Shown: positions 24,320 through 32,981, counted from the stretch's first letter. The stretch is DNA of 64,000 nucleotides from Prevotella sp. (GCA_017462915.1 JAFTQG010000034.1:1-64000); one strand, 5' to 3'. Numbers and translations are program-made. Notes: generated by a model not told the origin, from the sequence alone.

Positions 24320-25564
24320 TCACTTGATATTATTGTACTTTATCTCCCACTCTGCATAGTCGCTCGGCCTGCCGTCGACAAAGTCTGTAGCCGTGACGAC
24401 AGTCTTCTCTGCGGAATTTTCCTTGTATGTCATGCGGCAAGACCATGTTGTATGGCCGTCATTTTCAGATATTTCCGTGGCAAGATGCTTTGACTGATTG
24501 CCCATGAGGCCGAAGGAGGCGAATATCCTTGTTATGTCTCCGGCAGCGAAATCATAATACTCCAGAGAGCCCGGCACTATCCAGTTAAGGTCCAGTTGCC
24601 GATGCAGATTCAGCAGTGCAGGGTCTGCATAAGTGATTGTCACGACACCTCCGCTTGTGCTCCGTATGCTCTTCACGTTGCCGCCTCCCCATGTGAAGTC
24701 ATACTTGTCCCATGTGGTCGTGGCGTCATTGTTTCTGGTGTTAAGGAGATAGCCGGAAGCATCGTATGCGACAGTCCATTCGGAGGCCTTGTCGTCCTCG
24801 CTCCATTTATAGTTGCCCTCTACGACACGGCCGTCGGCAAGGCGCGCATAGTGACGGCTTTCCTCGTCTACGACAACCTTTCCCGACGGATAGTAGGTAT
24901 TCACGGTCTTGCTCTCGGCAACGACCTCACTGCCGCTCCAAGTGAAATGCCATGTCTCTTCTGCCAAATAATAGCTGTCGCCAGAGCCCGAAGTCAAGTC
25001 ATCACGCCAGCGCGAGACCATCCGCAAAGGCTTTCCACTGTGGTATTCTATGAGATAAGTATGTGTTTCAGGGAAATAAGTCGGATTTTCAGAGTTGCCA
25101 GACTGGTTATAATACCTCGTAGTTGTTATCTCCACTGTCCCGGAACCCAGTTTGTCTGGGTCTTCTCCCGCAGAATCATCCGCGGTCTGCGTGACGGAAA
25201 TCACAACCTTCTGGTCTTCACAGATTATGACTATGTACGCCGTGCGTGAAGCTCCGGTGCGGTTGGCGTCCAAGGTAAATGTCACGACAGCGTCTCCAGC
25301 ACTGCCACGGCTTGTATCAATGTGTATCCATTCCACCTCGCCCACACCGCCGGCAGGAGTTGTCTGCGTGTATGCGCTCCACGCTGCAGCGGCTGTGAAG
25401 CGTATCTCGCCAGGAGTCTGTCCGGCAGAAAAACTGATGCTGTTTGCCTGCCCTTCGCCCAACTGTATTTGACCTGTATCTCCATCATCGGAAGATGTAC
25501 ACGAAACCATTGCCGCCAACGACACGAGCAATGATGTAAGGGCAAAAAATATTCTTCTTTTCAT
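24320..25564 (-). CDS. BACON-domain lipoprotein
   Basis: A 414-residue lipoprotein: lipobox AMVSC (Cys about 22), then a BACON domain (about 40-130: ISFSAGQTPGEIRFTAAAAWSAYT; VVTFTLDANRTGASRTAYIVIIC; VVISVTQTA), whose repeating pattern ends in the QTA motif typical of the domain. The rest (about 140-414) is rich in YD-type repeats (YNQSG, WTVAYDASGYLLN, YDFTWGGGNVKSI) resembling DUF4595-like regions. It is probably surface exposed and may bind carbohydrate or mucin, as proposed for BACON. Its immediate leader contains AACCCAAATCGGT, identical to the tip of MITE family 2. Confidence 0.8.
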   Translation of the reverse strand: MKRRIFFALTSLLVSLAAMVSCTSSDDGDTGQIQLGEGQANSISFSAGQTPGEIRFTAAAAWSAYTQTTPAGGVGEVEWIHIDTSRGSAGDAVVTFTLDANRTGASRTAYIVIICEDQKVVISVTQTADDSAGEDPDKLGSGTVEITTTRYYNQSGNSENPTYFPETHTYLIEYHSGKPLRMVSRWRDDLTSGSGDSYYLAEETWHFTWSGSEVVAESKTVNTYYPSGKVVVDEESRHYARLADGRVVEGNYKWSEDDKASEWTVAYDASGYLLNTRNNDATTTWDKYDFTWGGGNVKSIRSTSGGVVTITYADPALLNLHRQLDLNWIVPGSLEYYDFAAGDITRIFASFGLMGNQSKHLATEISENDGHTTWSCRMTYKENSAEKTVVTATDFVDGRPSDYAEWEIKYNNIK

Positions 25565-25647
25565 ACCGATTTGGGTTTATATTTTGTTCTCAAAAGATTT
25601 CACAACCAAGCGGAAACAGTCCATTTACAACACCTCTACACATGGCA

Positions 25648-26673
25648 TCACCATCTGCGCACGAGATAGTATCGCGTAGGGAAGCACACGCACAGTATCA
25701 GGAGCAGCAGCAAGAGAGCTACGAGTCCGAAGACGGCATACGCTATGACGACACATATCAGATAGATGGCCATCACTCCCATTATGGAGTACACCGTCAT
25801 CCACCGTGCAGCCTTCTTGCCATACAGGTCACGATATTTCTTATACCAATGGCGCAGTATGAAGAACGGCACGGAGAAGACTACCGCCAGATTGGCAAGA
25901 ATGCCAAGACAAGCCGTGAGAATCCATGTCCCTCCCGGATTATCCGGTGCGTCTTCTATGAAGCTCGAGCCTACAGCGACGGTGACGGCCGACATCACGC
26001 AGCTCGCCGCAATCATGCCTATTGCGGCATATACAGGTGGCAACAGCAGTTTGTTGAAGCGTTTTGCCGGTATGACATCGGCATCACATCTGTCATTGAA
26101 CCACGATGCAAGTGCCTTAGGACAGAACGCATAGCACACAGTAAAGACCACAGCTGCCAGTCCGACAACGAGAAACACCACTCCGAACAGCATCAGCGGT
26201 ATCGCCGCCCACCCCATCTTTGAATGGAGCTTGCCTGTATCAAAGACATCGGTTTTCCCAGCCTTGGCATCTCTGCCAGCCTGCTCCACCTTCACGCCAT
26301 TCTCTGCAGGGACAGCCTTGACGGAAGTATTCTCCGCTGAAGTTGCGGCAGTTTCCGTCTCCTGAGCGTCCAGAGCTTCAACGGCAGGCGTATCAGCGAC
26401 CTTTTTGCAACAGTATGTCGCCACATAGGCGGTCTTTCCCTCATACTCAAAGCGTATCATATCGCCCTCTATGGCTATGGCGTCTATCTCATAGCCACGG
26501 GTCACCATACCCAGCCTGTTCTGATAGTCCGGCGAATCCCAGACCGTCAGTTCGCTGTCCGTCACCACCCATTTCTCTCCTGCCGCCAGATTCTGCGCCA
26601 GACAGAGGAGGAATGCCACGACTGTCAGCAGCCTCAGCGGTGACATCCTGTAGTTTCTGCCGTTACTCTGCAT
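25648..26673 (-). CDS. SH3-like / multi-pass membrane protein of unknown function
   Basis: 341 residues from ATG 26673, chosen because it overlaps the stop of a small upstream ORF. A signal peptide (LLTVVAFLLCLAQNLAAG) is followed by a bacterial SH3-like segment (about 35-90: WVVTDSELTVWDSPDYQNRLGMV), a low-complexity Ala/Glu linker, and four or five membrane helices (about 155-335). No recognised enzyme motif. It belongs to a minus-strand operon with the 488-residue gene upstream and the BACON lipoprotein downstream. A role in envelope stress sensing is only a guess. Confidence 0.7.
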   Translation of the reverse strand: MQSNGRNYRMSPLRLLTVVAFLLCLAQNLAAGEKWVVTDSELTVWDSPDYQNRLGMVTRGYEIDAIAIEGDMIRFEYEGKTAYVATYCCKKVADTPAVEALDAQETETAATSAENTSVKAVPAENGVKVEQAGRDAKAGKTDVFDTGKLHSKMGWAAIPLMLFGVVFLVVGLAAVVFTVCYAFCPKALASWFNDRCDADVIPAKRFNKLLLPPVYAAIGMIAASCVMSAVTVAVGSSFIEDAPDNPGGTWILTACLGILANLAVVFSVPFFILRHWYKKYRDLYGKKAARWMTVYSIMGVMAIYLICVVIAYAVFGLVALLLLLLILCVCFPTRYYLVRRW

Positions 26674-26809
26674 CGCCTTGATGTCTTTTTTCCTGTTGAC
26701 GGTTTGCAAGACACTTGAAGGCACTGCCTATCAAGCCAAACAGTTTCACTAATGTCCAGCGTATGACGCGTACGCAGTCATACAGGACTTCTTCTCCGAT
26801 ATTTCTCAT
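26663..26809 (-). CDS. Small protein (48 aa) within the membrane-protein operon
   Basis: ATG at 26809 opens a 48-residue frame (MRNIGEEVLYDCVRVIRW...) ending at 26663. Residues 14-35 form an amphipathic or hydrophobic helix (VIRWTLVKLFGLIGSAF). Its stop overlaps the next gene's start by 11 nt and the preceding gene ends 54 bp upstream. Coupling and helix character support a real small gene; no family recognised. Confidence 0.5.
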   Translation of the reverse strand: MRNIGEEVLYDCVRVIRWTLVKLFGLIGSAFKCLANRQQEKRHQGDAE

Positions 26810-26863
26810 CTTGTTTAAGGATTTGGTTTTGTTTTTTTATTGAATAAATAATCTGCACGCAGA

Positions 26864-28330
26864 TTATCGTCCTATCACGTAGAACCGCAGATAGTTGAAC
26901 AGACCGACAAACGGCATGAACAGTCCCAAGGCGACAAGGGCTATGAAACCGAGAACGCCGAACATCACGTGCTCAGAATTGTCTTCATCGCGCAGTTCCG
27001 GTATCTCCCTTCCGTTCTGATAGTATTGTGTGATGTATGTCCTCGACGATGCCATGAAGCCGAACACCGCCATGATGGCAGACGATGTGGTCTTCACGCC
27101 TGACGGATTGCGCAGCCCTGTCGCGATGACCCTGTACAGCTGACGACGGCTGCCAAGCCAGTATGCGCCGAAAGAGAACAGGAAATAGGCTATGCCTTGA
27201 AGCACACTGCCGTCGCCTATCCTCAGCACAGCAATGACACCGACCACGACAAGTCCGAGAACCCTGTACATATTGCTGCCGGCAAACACACGGCGCTCGC
27301 AGTCTGCCACCATCTCCACGGCAGTATTGTACGTCTCCACCACACGGGCACCGCGCGGAGAGGCGTCACGCACCTTACGCATGGCGTCCTTGATGTTCTC
27401 CATCTGCTTGCGCGTGGTAGGTATAGCGTCGTCGACACCGACAGGCTGCAGCGACGTGACATTGCTCTCCACTGTGCTGTAGAGCATGTCTGCCAGGCGT
27501 TCCTCCTCATCGGTATCGGCATCACCCGTGACAGGAAGGACGGCAAACTCCGGCTTCTTCACATAAAGGACATATATCGTATGCACGAAGAGCGACAGGA
27601 ACAACGCGCCCCACAGCAATGTCCAGAACCAGTCTCCAGCACTTTTCCCTGCGCTCTTCTTTGCGGAGAGGGCGGCGGAGAGCTCGTCGTCATAGGATGA
27701 TGTAAGGCTTTTGCCTGTCGCGTCCGAGGCTTTCTCCTCCGTCACAGCCTCCACGGAAAGCTCGCGGGTCTCTGTCTCACCGCTGATACCTTGCGACGGT
27801 TCGCTGACGGTACGCGTCAGCCAGTTGCCCGAGGCATCGGTCTTGCCGTACGAATATGTGTAGACGGCACGCTCGCTTCCGTCTTCATTATAATATGTCT
27901 CCTTGGCGGGAAAGCCTTCGGCGTTGTAGGTACGCACCATACGGCTGTCAAGTGTTTCCTCGTCCATGTCTATGTTCACATACCAGTCCTTGACCTCGCT
28001 GATGCGGCCCTGCCCGTCATAGGAGAATGTATTGATACGGTCAGCGTCTCCTGCGGAGAACTCCAACCGCACGATACGCTTGGCGGCATCGCGTTTTACG
28101 GTATAGGAACCGTTCTCTACCGTCATGTCCATGCCTCCGAGTCTCACCAGTGTGCCTTTCTCAGAGAACTCCGCACGGAGGGAGGGCAGCACGAAACCGT
28201 TGTCGGGCACTGACGGTATACACTGACGCACATCGCCTTTCAAGTCAAATGTCGCCCTGTCGTCCTGGGCAAGAAGATTGAGGACAGCCCCAAACAGGAG
28301 GATGGCGGCAATAAGAATGTTGTGTTTCAT
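26864..28330 (-). CDS. Large envelope protein with C-terminal membrane domain, unknown function
   Basis: 488 residues. A signal peptide (LIAAILLFGAVLNLLAQ) is followed by a periplasmic region (about 20-225) with YD/RHS-like repeats (FSYDGQGRISEVKDWY; RTYNAEGFPAKETYYN; YTYSYGKTD), one helix (about 232-255), a cytoplasmic stretch of about 100 residues (260-355) and four C-terminal helices. I do not recognise the family. It heads a minus-strand operon that includes the small protein and the SH3-like membrane protein. A -7 element (TAACTTTGT, 28367-28359) lies 29 bp upstream of the start. Confidence 0.7.
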   Translation of the reverse strand: MKHNILIAAILLFGAVLNLLAQDDRATFDLKGDVRQCIPSVPDNGFVLPSLRAEFSEKGTLVRLGGMDMTVENGSYTVKRDAAKRIVRLEFSAGDADRINTFSYDGQGRISEVKDWYVNIDMDEETLDSRMVRTYNAEGFPAKETYYNEDGSERAVYTYSYGKTDASGNWLTRTVSEPSQGISGETETRELSVEAVTEEKASDATGKSLTSSYDDELSAALSAKKSAGKSAGDWFWTLLWGALFLSLFVHTIYVLYVKKPEFAVLPVTGDADTDEEERLADMLYSTVESNVTSLQPVGVDDAIPTTRKQMENIKDAMRKVRDASPRGARVVETYNTAVEMVADCERRVFAGSNMYRVLGLVVVGVIAVLRIGDGSVLQGIAYFLFSFGAYWLGSRRQLYRVIATGLRNPSGVKTTSSAIMAVFGFMASSRTYITQYYQNGREIPELRDEDNSEHVMFGVLGFIALVALGLFMPFVGLFNYLRFYVIGR

Positions 28331-28358
28331 ATTGTGAATTTATGTGATTAATCAGGCA

Positions 28359-28367
28359 ACAAAGTTA
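28359..28367 (-). promoter_or_regulatory. -7 element of the 488-residue membrane-protein gene
   Basis: TAACTTTGT on the minus strand matches TAnnTTTG, 29 bp before the ATG at 28330. No TTG at 17-23 bp upstream is visible. Confidence 0.45.
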
Positions 28368-28415
28368 ATAAAACCAAAGCTGAAAACCATATAATTTCAT
28401 TCACGCCAACACCAA

Positions 28416-28456
28416 ACTACGGATTTCCGTTATCCAAAACTACGGAAATCCGTAGT
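28416..28456. promoter_or_regulatory. Pair of palindromic operator-like sites upstream of the two-component system
   Basis: ACTACGGAAATCCGTAGT (28439-28456) is a palindrome with perfect 8-bp arms. A second, partly decayed copy ACTACGGATTTCCGTTAT lies at 28416-28433, its centre 23 bp away. They sit between the divergent 488-residue gene and the histidine kinase, about 36 bp upstream of the kinase -33 element, a position suited to an activator such as the LuxR-type regulator encoded next. Confidence 0.6.
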
Positions 28457-28491
28457 AAAAAGACCGTAAAAATGATAAAAAAGCAAACAGA

Positions 28492-28526
28492 TTGTCCCTT
28501 TTCAGAAAGAAAAAATGTATCTTTGT
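28492..28526 (+). promoter_or_regulatory. Promoter of the histidine kinase operon
   Basis: TTG (28492-28494), 23 bp, TATCTTTGT (28518-28526) fits the Bacteroidetes consensus. Transcription would begin near 28531, so translation from an in-frame start at 28492 is excluded. Confidence 0.6.
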
Positions 28527-28605
28527 ACACAAGTTTCCGGTCTGCATGGCAAATCACACACTGTACATGAGCATTTCACGAAAACTATCCTCAAAAAGCT
28601 CAAAT

Positions 28606-30429
28606 ATGAAGAACATATTATATATATCCATAATTTCTCTTGTGTTTGCCGCCTCCATCATGTCCTGTTCGGGAGACGGGAAAGAACAGAATCCAGACCG
28701 TGTCACGACCTTGCTTGACAGCGTGGAGACACTTGCAGCCAACTCCTTGCACGCCCAGGCTCTGTCGCTGCTTGACAGTTCCATGGTCTATGCTGCCGAC
28801 AACGATACTCTCAAGGCTTATATCTCGGCAGAGAAGGCGAACAACCTTGTCACCATGGGACGTATGACAGAGGCTCTGCCTCTTTCGCGGAAAGCCATTG
28901 ACATAGGAGAAAGACTTGGGGATAATGACGTCCTTGTAAACCAATATTCTGCAATCGGCATAATTTACCGGCGGCTCAACTGTCCAGACTCAGCTCTGTG
29001 GGCTTACAACAAAGGCATCGCTGTGGCACAGAAGGTGGACGCTAAGGACTATGTAGCCAATCTGTATAACAACATCTCCGTGATGTTTGTCGAGCAGGAC
29101 CGCTATAAAGAGGGTGTGGAATACGCTGAGCTGGCGACTAAATGGGCTAAAGAGGCAAAAGACTCCATCGAGATGTACTCTGCACTCGCCACAAAGTCTG
29201 CCGCCCTGTTACGCATGAAGCGCTACAGTGAGGCTTCTGCTGCCGTATCATCAGAATTCCACAATATCCTTCAACTGGGATACGTTCCGCTTACCCTGAA
29301 ATGTGCCTCGCCGATGCTGCGCGCATTCATGGAGGACGGCAGGACGGATTCTGCACAGATTTATATGCAGATGGTACAGCCTGCCCTGCAGAAGGCCGAC
29401 CAGACGAGCAACGGTGTGATAGGAATACTCGAGGTGCAGGCTGCACTGTTGCGCAGCAAGGGAGACTACGGACAGGAGCTGGCTCTATGGAACCGCCTTG
29501 ACACACTGGTGAAAACCAACGGCGGAATACCTGAAGAGCGCATCCTTTTCTATAAAGCCGACTGCCATGCCAAACTCGGCCATGCCCAAACGGCCTTTGA
29601 ACTCATGACAAATGCCTACAACCGCGCAGACTCCATGAAAAACAGCGGCATGAGCCAGCAAATGACTGAATTCACTATAAAATACAAAACACAGGAAAAG
29701 GAACTTATGATAGCACAACTTGCCGCAGAGCGAGCCAATCAGCAGGCGCTGATAGCCATACTGCTGCTTATCCTTGCACTGCTTGCCGCCATGGTGTTTT
29801 TTGTGTTGTACCGCAGGCATATCACACGTAAAGAGAACGAACTGGCATTGCAGCGCAGGTTTATCGAAGGACTGGAAAGTGAACGTGCACGGCTTGCCCG
29901 CGAACTGCACGACGGTGTATGTAACGACCTTCTGGGAGTGCAGCTGGCACTTAACTCGGGACAGGACAACGCACAGCAGATGGTGAGAAACATCATGACG
30001 GATGTACGCCAGATCTCCCATGAGCTGATGCCTCCGCGATTCACCATGGCAAATATAGCACAAATACTTTCCGACTATACCGGACATCTGCCTGTGCCGG
30101 ACTGCAAGATGGAGTATCACTGTACACCGGAGCAGGACAACGCCCTGTGGAACAACATCGATTCTTCTGTCAGCTTCGATATATACCGTATCGTACAGGA
30201 ACTGACAGGAAACATCGTGCACCACGCCAAGCCGTCATTCATCAGTGTCAATATGGAGCAAAGGGACGGCCACATATATCTCTCGGTGGAGAATGACGGC
30301 GTAGTAAACGACAATGACGGGAAAGGCATAGGCCTGCAAAGCCTTTCCGTACGCGTGAAGAGCCTTAACGGTGCCATCAGCCATACGGACATCGGGGACG
30401 GCAGATACAGAGTGGAGGTTACGCTATGA
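28606..30429 (+). CDS. TPR-containing sensor histidine kinase (HisKA_3 type)
   Basis: 607 residues from the ATG at 28606, which gives a lipoprotein-like or signal-anchor N-terminus (YISIISLVFAASIMSCSG). Residues about 30-365 are tetratricopeptide-like helices (DNDVLVNQYSAIGIIYRRL; DYVANLYNNISVMFVEQDRY) in the periplasm, then one helix (about 382-404), the phosphoacceptor box LARELHDGVCNDLLG (His about 430) and an ATPase domain with N-box ELTGNIVHHAKPS and G-box DGKGIGLQSL. In-frame ATGs at 28546 and 28567 are alternatives. The stop overlaps the response-regulator start (ATGA). The signal sensed is unknown. Confidence 0.88.
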   Translation: MKNILYISIISLVFAASIMSCSGDGKEQNPDRVTTLLDSVETLAANSLHAQALSLLDSSMVYAADNDTLKAYISAEKANNLVTMGRMTEALPLSRKAIDIGERLGDNDVLVNQYSAIGIIYRRLNCPDSALWAYNKGIAVAQKVDAKDYVANLYNNISVMFVEQDRYKEGVEYAELATKWAKEAKDSIEMYSALATKSAALLRMKRYSEASAAVSSEFHNILQLGYVPLTLKCASPMLRAFMEDGRTDSAQIYMQMVQPALQKADQTSNGVIGILEVQAALLRSKGDYGQELALWNRLDTLVKTNGGIPEERILFYKADCHAKLGHAQTAFELMTNAYNRADSMKNSGMSQQMTEFTIKYKTQEKELMIAQLAAERANQQALIAILLLILALLAAMVFFVLYRRHITRKENELALQRRFIEGLESERARLARELHDGVCNDLLGVQLALNSGQDNAQQMVRNIMTDVRQISHELMPPRFTMANIAQILSDYTGHLPVPDCKMEYHCTPEQDNALWNNIDSSVSFDIYRIVQELTGNIVHHAKPSFISVNMEQRDGHIYLSVENDGVVNDNDGKGIGLQSLSVRVKSLNGAISHTDIGDGRYRVEVTL

Positions 30430-31049
30430 CAACACCAAAGAACATTCTTGTGGTCGATGACCATCCGATAGTGCGCAGCAGCATCGCGGCTTTCCTTGCA
30501 AACACATGCAACAGCGAGTCCATCGCCGAAGCGGCAAACTGTAAGGAGGCTGTTGCCCATGCCGCAAGCGGTAACTACGGCATAGCCATTGTCGACCTTG
30601 AACTGCCCGACGCAAAGGGGACGGACATCCTGCATCGGTTGCATCAGGCATGCCCATCATTACGGCTTATTATCTACACCATGCATGAAGAGCCATGGCT
30701 GATACGTGAACTGCTGAACGCGAAGGCCTCTGCCATCGTGCTGCAAGGCGAGGATACCATGGAGCTACAGACGGCTGTAGAGTCTGTGACGGCAGGGATG
30801 CCGTATTTCAGCCAGCGCTTCCTCACTCTGGCAGATGTCAGCTACGGCCTTTCCGACAGAGCCACAGAGGTGTTGTCTCTGATAGCCATGGGACTTTCCA
30901 GCCGTGAAATAGCCCAACGAATATTTGTCAGCGAGAACACCGTGGAATATCACCGCAAGCTCATCCTCCGCTGTCTCGATGCCAAGAACAATGCACACGC
31001 CGTGAGCATCGCCATCGCCCGCGGCCTGATAGACGGGAATATACTTTAG
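30426..31049 (+). CDS. LuxR/NarL-family response regulator
   Basis: 207 residues: a receiver domain (about 6-125) with acidic pair DDHPIVRSS and phosphoacceptor Asp in AIVDLELPD (about 58), then a GerE-type helix-turn-helix (about 140-200: LSDRATEVLSLIAMGLSSREIAQRIFVSENTVEYHRKLI in pieces no longer than needed, key segments SSREIAQRI and SENTVEYH). It is encoded 4 bp overlapping its kinase, hence the cognate partner. The palindromes at 28416-28456 are candidates for its binding site. Confidence 0.92.
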   Translation: MTTPKNILVVDDHPIVRSSIAAFLANTCNSESIAEAANCKEAVAHAASGNYGIAIVDLELPDAKGTDILHRLHQACPSLRLIIYTMHEEPWLIRELLNAKASAIVLQGEDTMELQTAVESVTAGMPYFSQRFLTLADVSYGLSDRATEVLSLIAMGLSSREIAQRIFVSENTVEYHRKLILRCLDAKNNAHAVSIAIARGLIDGNIL

Positions 31050-31066
31050 CGAGACAGATACATTAT

Positions 31067-31135
31067 TTAACCCAAATCGGTCATTAGACCGACAGAAGGT
31101 AATATTCTGTCGGTCTAATGACCGATTTGGGTTAA
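31067..31135. repeat. Perfect 31-bp inverted repeat (MITE family 2 tips, hairpin form)
   Basis: Arms 31067-31097 and 31105-31135 are perfect complements around a 7-nt loop. The arm starts TTAACCCAAATCGGTCATTA, the same terminal sequence as the 196-bp element at 31929. It occupies the space between the convergent response regulator and antitoxin genes. No T-run follows on either strand, so terminator function is possible but not canonical. Confidence 0.85.
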
Positions 31136-31147
31136 AAACATGTCCCG

Positions 31148-31438
31148 TCACACCTGAACCTCTATCCGCAGTTTGCCACCCAAACCACGCTCAACAATAT
31201 CAAACAACGTCTTCAATGTGATGTTCTCACCATCATTTTCTACCTTTGATATAAATGTGCGTTTTTTATCTATACGGCTTGCAAGTTCTGCTTGCGTCAT
31301 CTCTTTTTTCTCTCTTGCGCTCCGTATCTTGAAACCAATACGCAATGCCTCAAGCTCTCTTTCAAGTCTGTCGCGCTCAGGCGTACCTGTCACGCCATAA
31401 TACTCATCCTTAATTTGATCCAGTGTCCTTGTATTCAT
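31148..31438 (-). CDS. HigA-like antitoxin (XRE-family)
   Basis: A 96-residue DNA-binding protein with a helix-turn-helix of the XRE type (about 36-90: IRSAREKKEMTQAELASRI, KKRTFISKVENDGENITLKTL). It overlaps the upstream toxin gene by 4 bp (ATGA). The toxin-first order is typical of higBA. It would bind the toxin and repress the shared promoter. Confidence 0.85.
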   Translation of the reverse strand: MNTRTLDQIKDEYYGVTGTPERDRLERELEALRIGFKIRSAREKKEMTQAELASRIDKKRTFISKVENDGENITLKTLFDIVERGLGGKLRIEVQV

Positions 31439-31788
31439 TTTTCAGTCTCCTTCCTTTTTTCTTCATAATACTCTTCCATAAGCCTTACTGCTCTTGCTAT
31501 TTCCTCTGGCGGTGTCTTTTGGGTCTTTTTCTGAAACCCTGTCAACAATATCACAAATCTGTTACCGTCAAAGAAACAGAATATCCGAAATATATTATTG
31601 CCGAACTGCACACGCACCTCAAAAAGTCCGTTGGTACCCTCCATATATTTCAGATAGTTGGATGGAATCCTGTCCACCTGCTCTATAATATCGAGTATCT
31701 TAATGATTTTATCACGAACCTTTGGTTGCTGAGCCCTGAAGAACTCGTCAAAGTAATGCTTATATGTTATTACTGCTCTTGCCTTCAT
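31435..31788 (-). CDS. HigB/RelE-superfamily toxin
   Basis: A 117-residue protein of the RelE/ParE superfamily, closest in style to HigB/Gp49-like toxins (MKARAVITYKHYFDEFFRAQ; YLKYMEGTNGLFEVRVQFGNNIFRIFCFFD, around 46-75; VILLTGFQKKTQKTP). The conserved pattern LFEVR...FRIFCFF...LLTGFQKKT is the family hallmark; it would act as a ribosome-dependent mRNA endonuclease. The promoter -7 box ends only 4 nt before the ATG, so the message may be leaderless. Confidence 0.85.
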   Translation of the reverse strand: MKARAVITYKHYFDEFFRAQQPKVRDKIIKILDIIEQVDRIPSNYLKYMEGTNGLFEVRVQFGNNIFRIFCFFDGNRFVILLTGFQKKTQKTPPEEIARAVRLMEEYYEEKRKETEK

Positions 31789-31791
31789 GCG

Positions 31792-31823
31792 ACAAAGGTA
31801 ACTTAAAAATTACATTCTTGCAA
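31792..31823 (-). promoter_or_regulatory. Promoter of the toxin-antitoxin operon
   Basis: Minus strand: TTG (31823-31821), 20-bp spacer, TACCTTTGT (31800-31792), a good Bacteroidetes promoter. The expected start of transcription falls on or next to the toxin ATG (31788-31786). Confidence 0.65.
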
Positions 31824-31928
31824 ATATTCCTGCTTTCTTTCTGCGACAAGGGACACTATTTAACATTTCCACAATAAAGAAACTTGTTTTATTCGCATTT
31901 CAACGTTTATTACAGGAGTTTCCATATA

Positions 31929-32124
31929 AACCCAAATCGGTCATTAGACCGACATACGGTAATGTTCTATTATTGTTATACGGTCTTTTCGTTCGTTTCG
32001 CATTTCTCTTCGCTGTCTTGCTTCCCGTTCCGTCTCGACATAGCCCGCTATGCCTTCGCCGAAGCGGTTGCAATACAACGGAGATAAAAACGAAACGAAG
32101 TGAAATCTAATGACCGATTTGGGA
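31929..32124. mobile_element. MITE-like repeat family 2
   Basis: A 196-bp non-coding element with terminal inverted repeats (AACCCAAATCGGTCATTAGA at the left, TCTAATGACCGATTTGGG at the right). Its middle carries CATAGCCCGCTATGC, the same core as family 1. The tips are identical to the hairpin at 31067-31135. The gap 31789-32242 contains this element, the promoter of the toxin gene and the terminator below. Confidence 0.75.
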
Positions 32125-32182
32125 TAAACAGGCAAAAACAGCAATCGTTGTACAGTATGATTTCAATATGTACAGAAACAAC

Positions 32183-32222
32183 AGATGCCGACAAGTACAT
32201 CATCTCGTACTTGCCGGCATCT
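32183..32222 (-). terminator. Hairpin terminator at the end of the polysaccharide operon
   Basis: Arms of 16 bp with one mismatch (AGATGCCGGCAAGTAC on the minus strand and its complement) and an 8-nt loop, about 20 bp past the stop of the last gene of the locus, followed by TGTTGTTTC. Confidence 0.65.
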
Positions 32223-32242
32223 ATACTATAGAAAGACTATGT

Positions 32243-32968
32243 TTATCCGATTTTCTCTTTCATGATATTCCAAAGGAACAAGGCATTGCCTATGATATAT
32301 CGCCTCCACATCCTTCTCGGCTCCTTCAGCAGCCTGTACAGCCACTCCAGACTGTGTCGCTGCCACCATAGCGGGGCACGCTCCACTGTGCCGGCAAAGA
32401 AATCGAAGACAGCTCCTATGGTTCCCACATGACAGTGGATATCCAGCTCCTGCCAATGGGAATAGGTCCACTTCTCCTGCTTCGGAGCTGTCATGCCTAT
32501 CCAAAGCAAATCAGGATTAGCTGTATTAATGGCATTGATGATAGCCTTATTGTCATCGTCTGAGAACTCAGGCTTGTAAGGAGGCGAGTAGGTCTGTATC
32601 TCCACGTTCGGATACACCTCCGCCGCACGTTTCACAATAAGCGACAGCACCTTCTCAGAACTGCCCATGAACATGCACCGCCCTCCCCTCTCGTTAAGAC
32701 GTTCCATCTCAAACTCAAACAAGTCCCATCCGGCAACACGCTCCTTAGGTCTCGACTTCGCTTTCAGCCAATGGCAGGCTTTCACTATGCTTGCCCCGTC
32801 AGGGATAAGACAGTCCCCATTCTTCAACGCCTCAGCAAACAGCCCGTCTTTCAGGGCTGTATTGTAGGAATGGGCATTAATGGTATTTATCAGCATCTTG
32901 CCGTTGGGCAATGACAGAAGCCCTTCACGGCTTTCTATTATATCTAAATCCTTTAATCTAAACATCAT
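32243..32968 (-). CDS. WecG/TagA/CpsF-family glycosyltransferase
   Basis: 241 residues. Family motifs: LINTINAHSYN (about 26-36), CLIPDGASIVKACHWL (the DG-containing substrate site), WIGMTAPKQEKW (about 157-168) and the C-terminal GTIGAVFDFFAGTVERAP with EWLYRLLKEPRRMWRRY (about 187-225). WecG/TagA enzymes add a ManNAc-type sugar to undecaprenyl-PP-GlcNAc at an early step of glycan assembly. Last gene of the minus-strand polysaccharide block. A start one codon downstream (MFRLKD) is equally possible. Confidence 0.9.
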   Translation of the reverse strand: MMFRLKDLDIIESREGLLSLPNGKMLINTINAHSYNTALKDGLFAEALKNGDCLIPDGASIVKACHWLKAKSRPKERVAGWDLFEFEMERLNERGGRCMFMGSSEKVLSLIVKRAAEVYPNVEIQTYSPPYKPEFSDDDNKAIINAINTANPDLLWIGMTAPKQEKWTYSHWQELDIHCHVGTIGAVFDFFAGTVERAPLWWQRHSLEWLYRLLKEPRRMWRRYIIGNALFLWNIMKEKIG

Positions 32969-32981
32969 TCAATATTCCTTC

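Noticed and set aside
32183..32222. Hairpin considered as a further MITE copy
   Set aside because: Its sequence differs from both MITE families and its position after the last operon gene fits a terminator.
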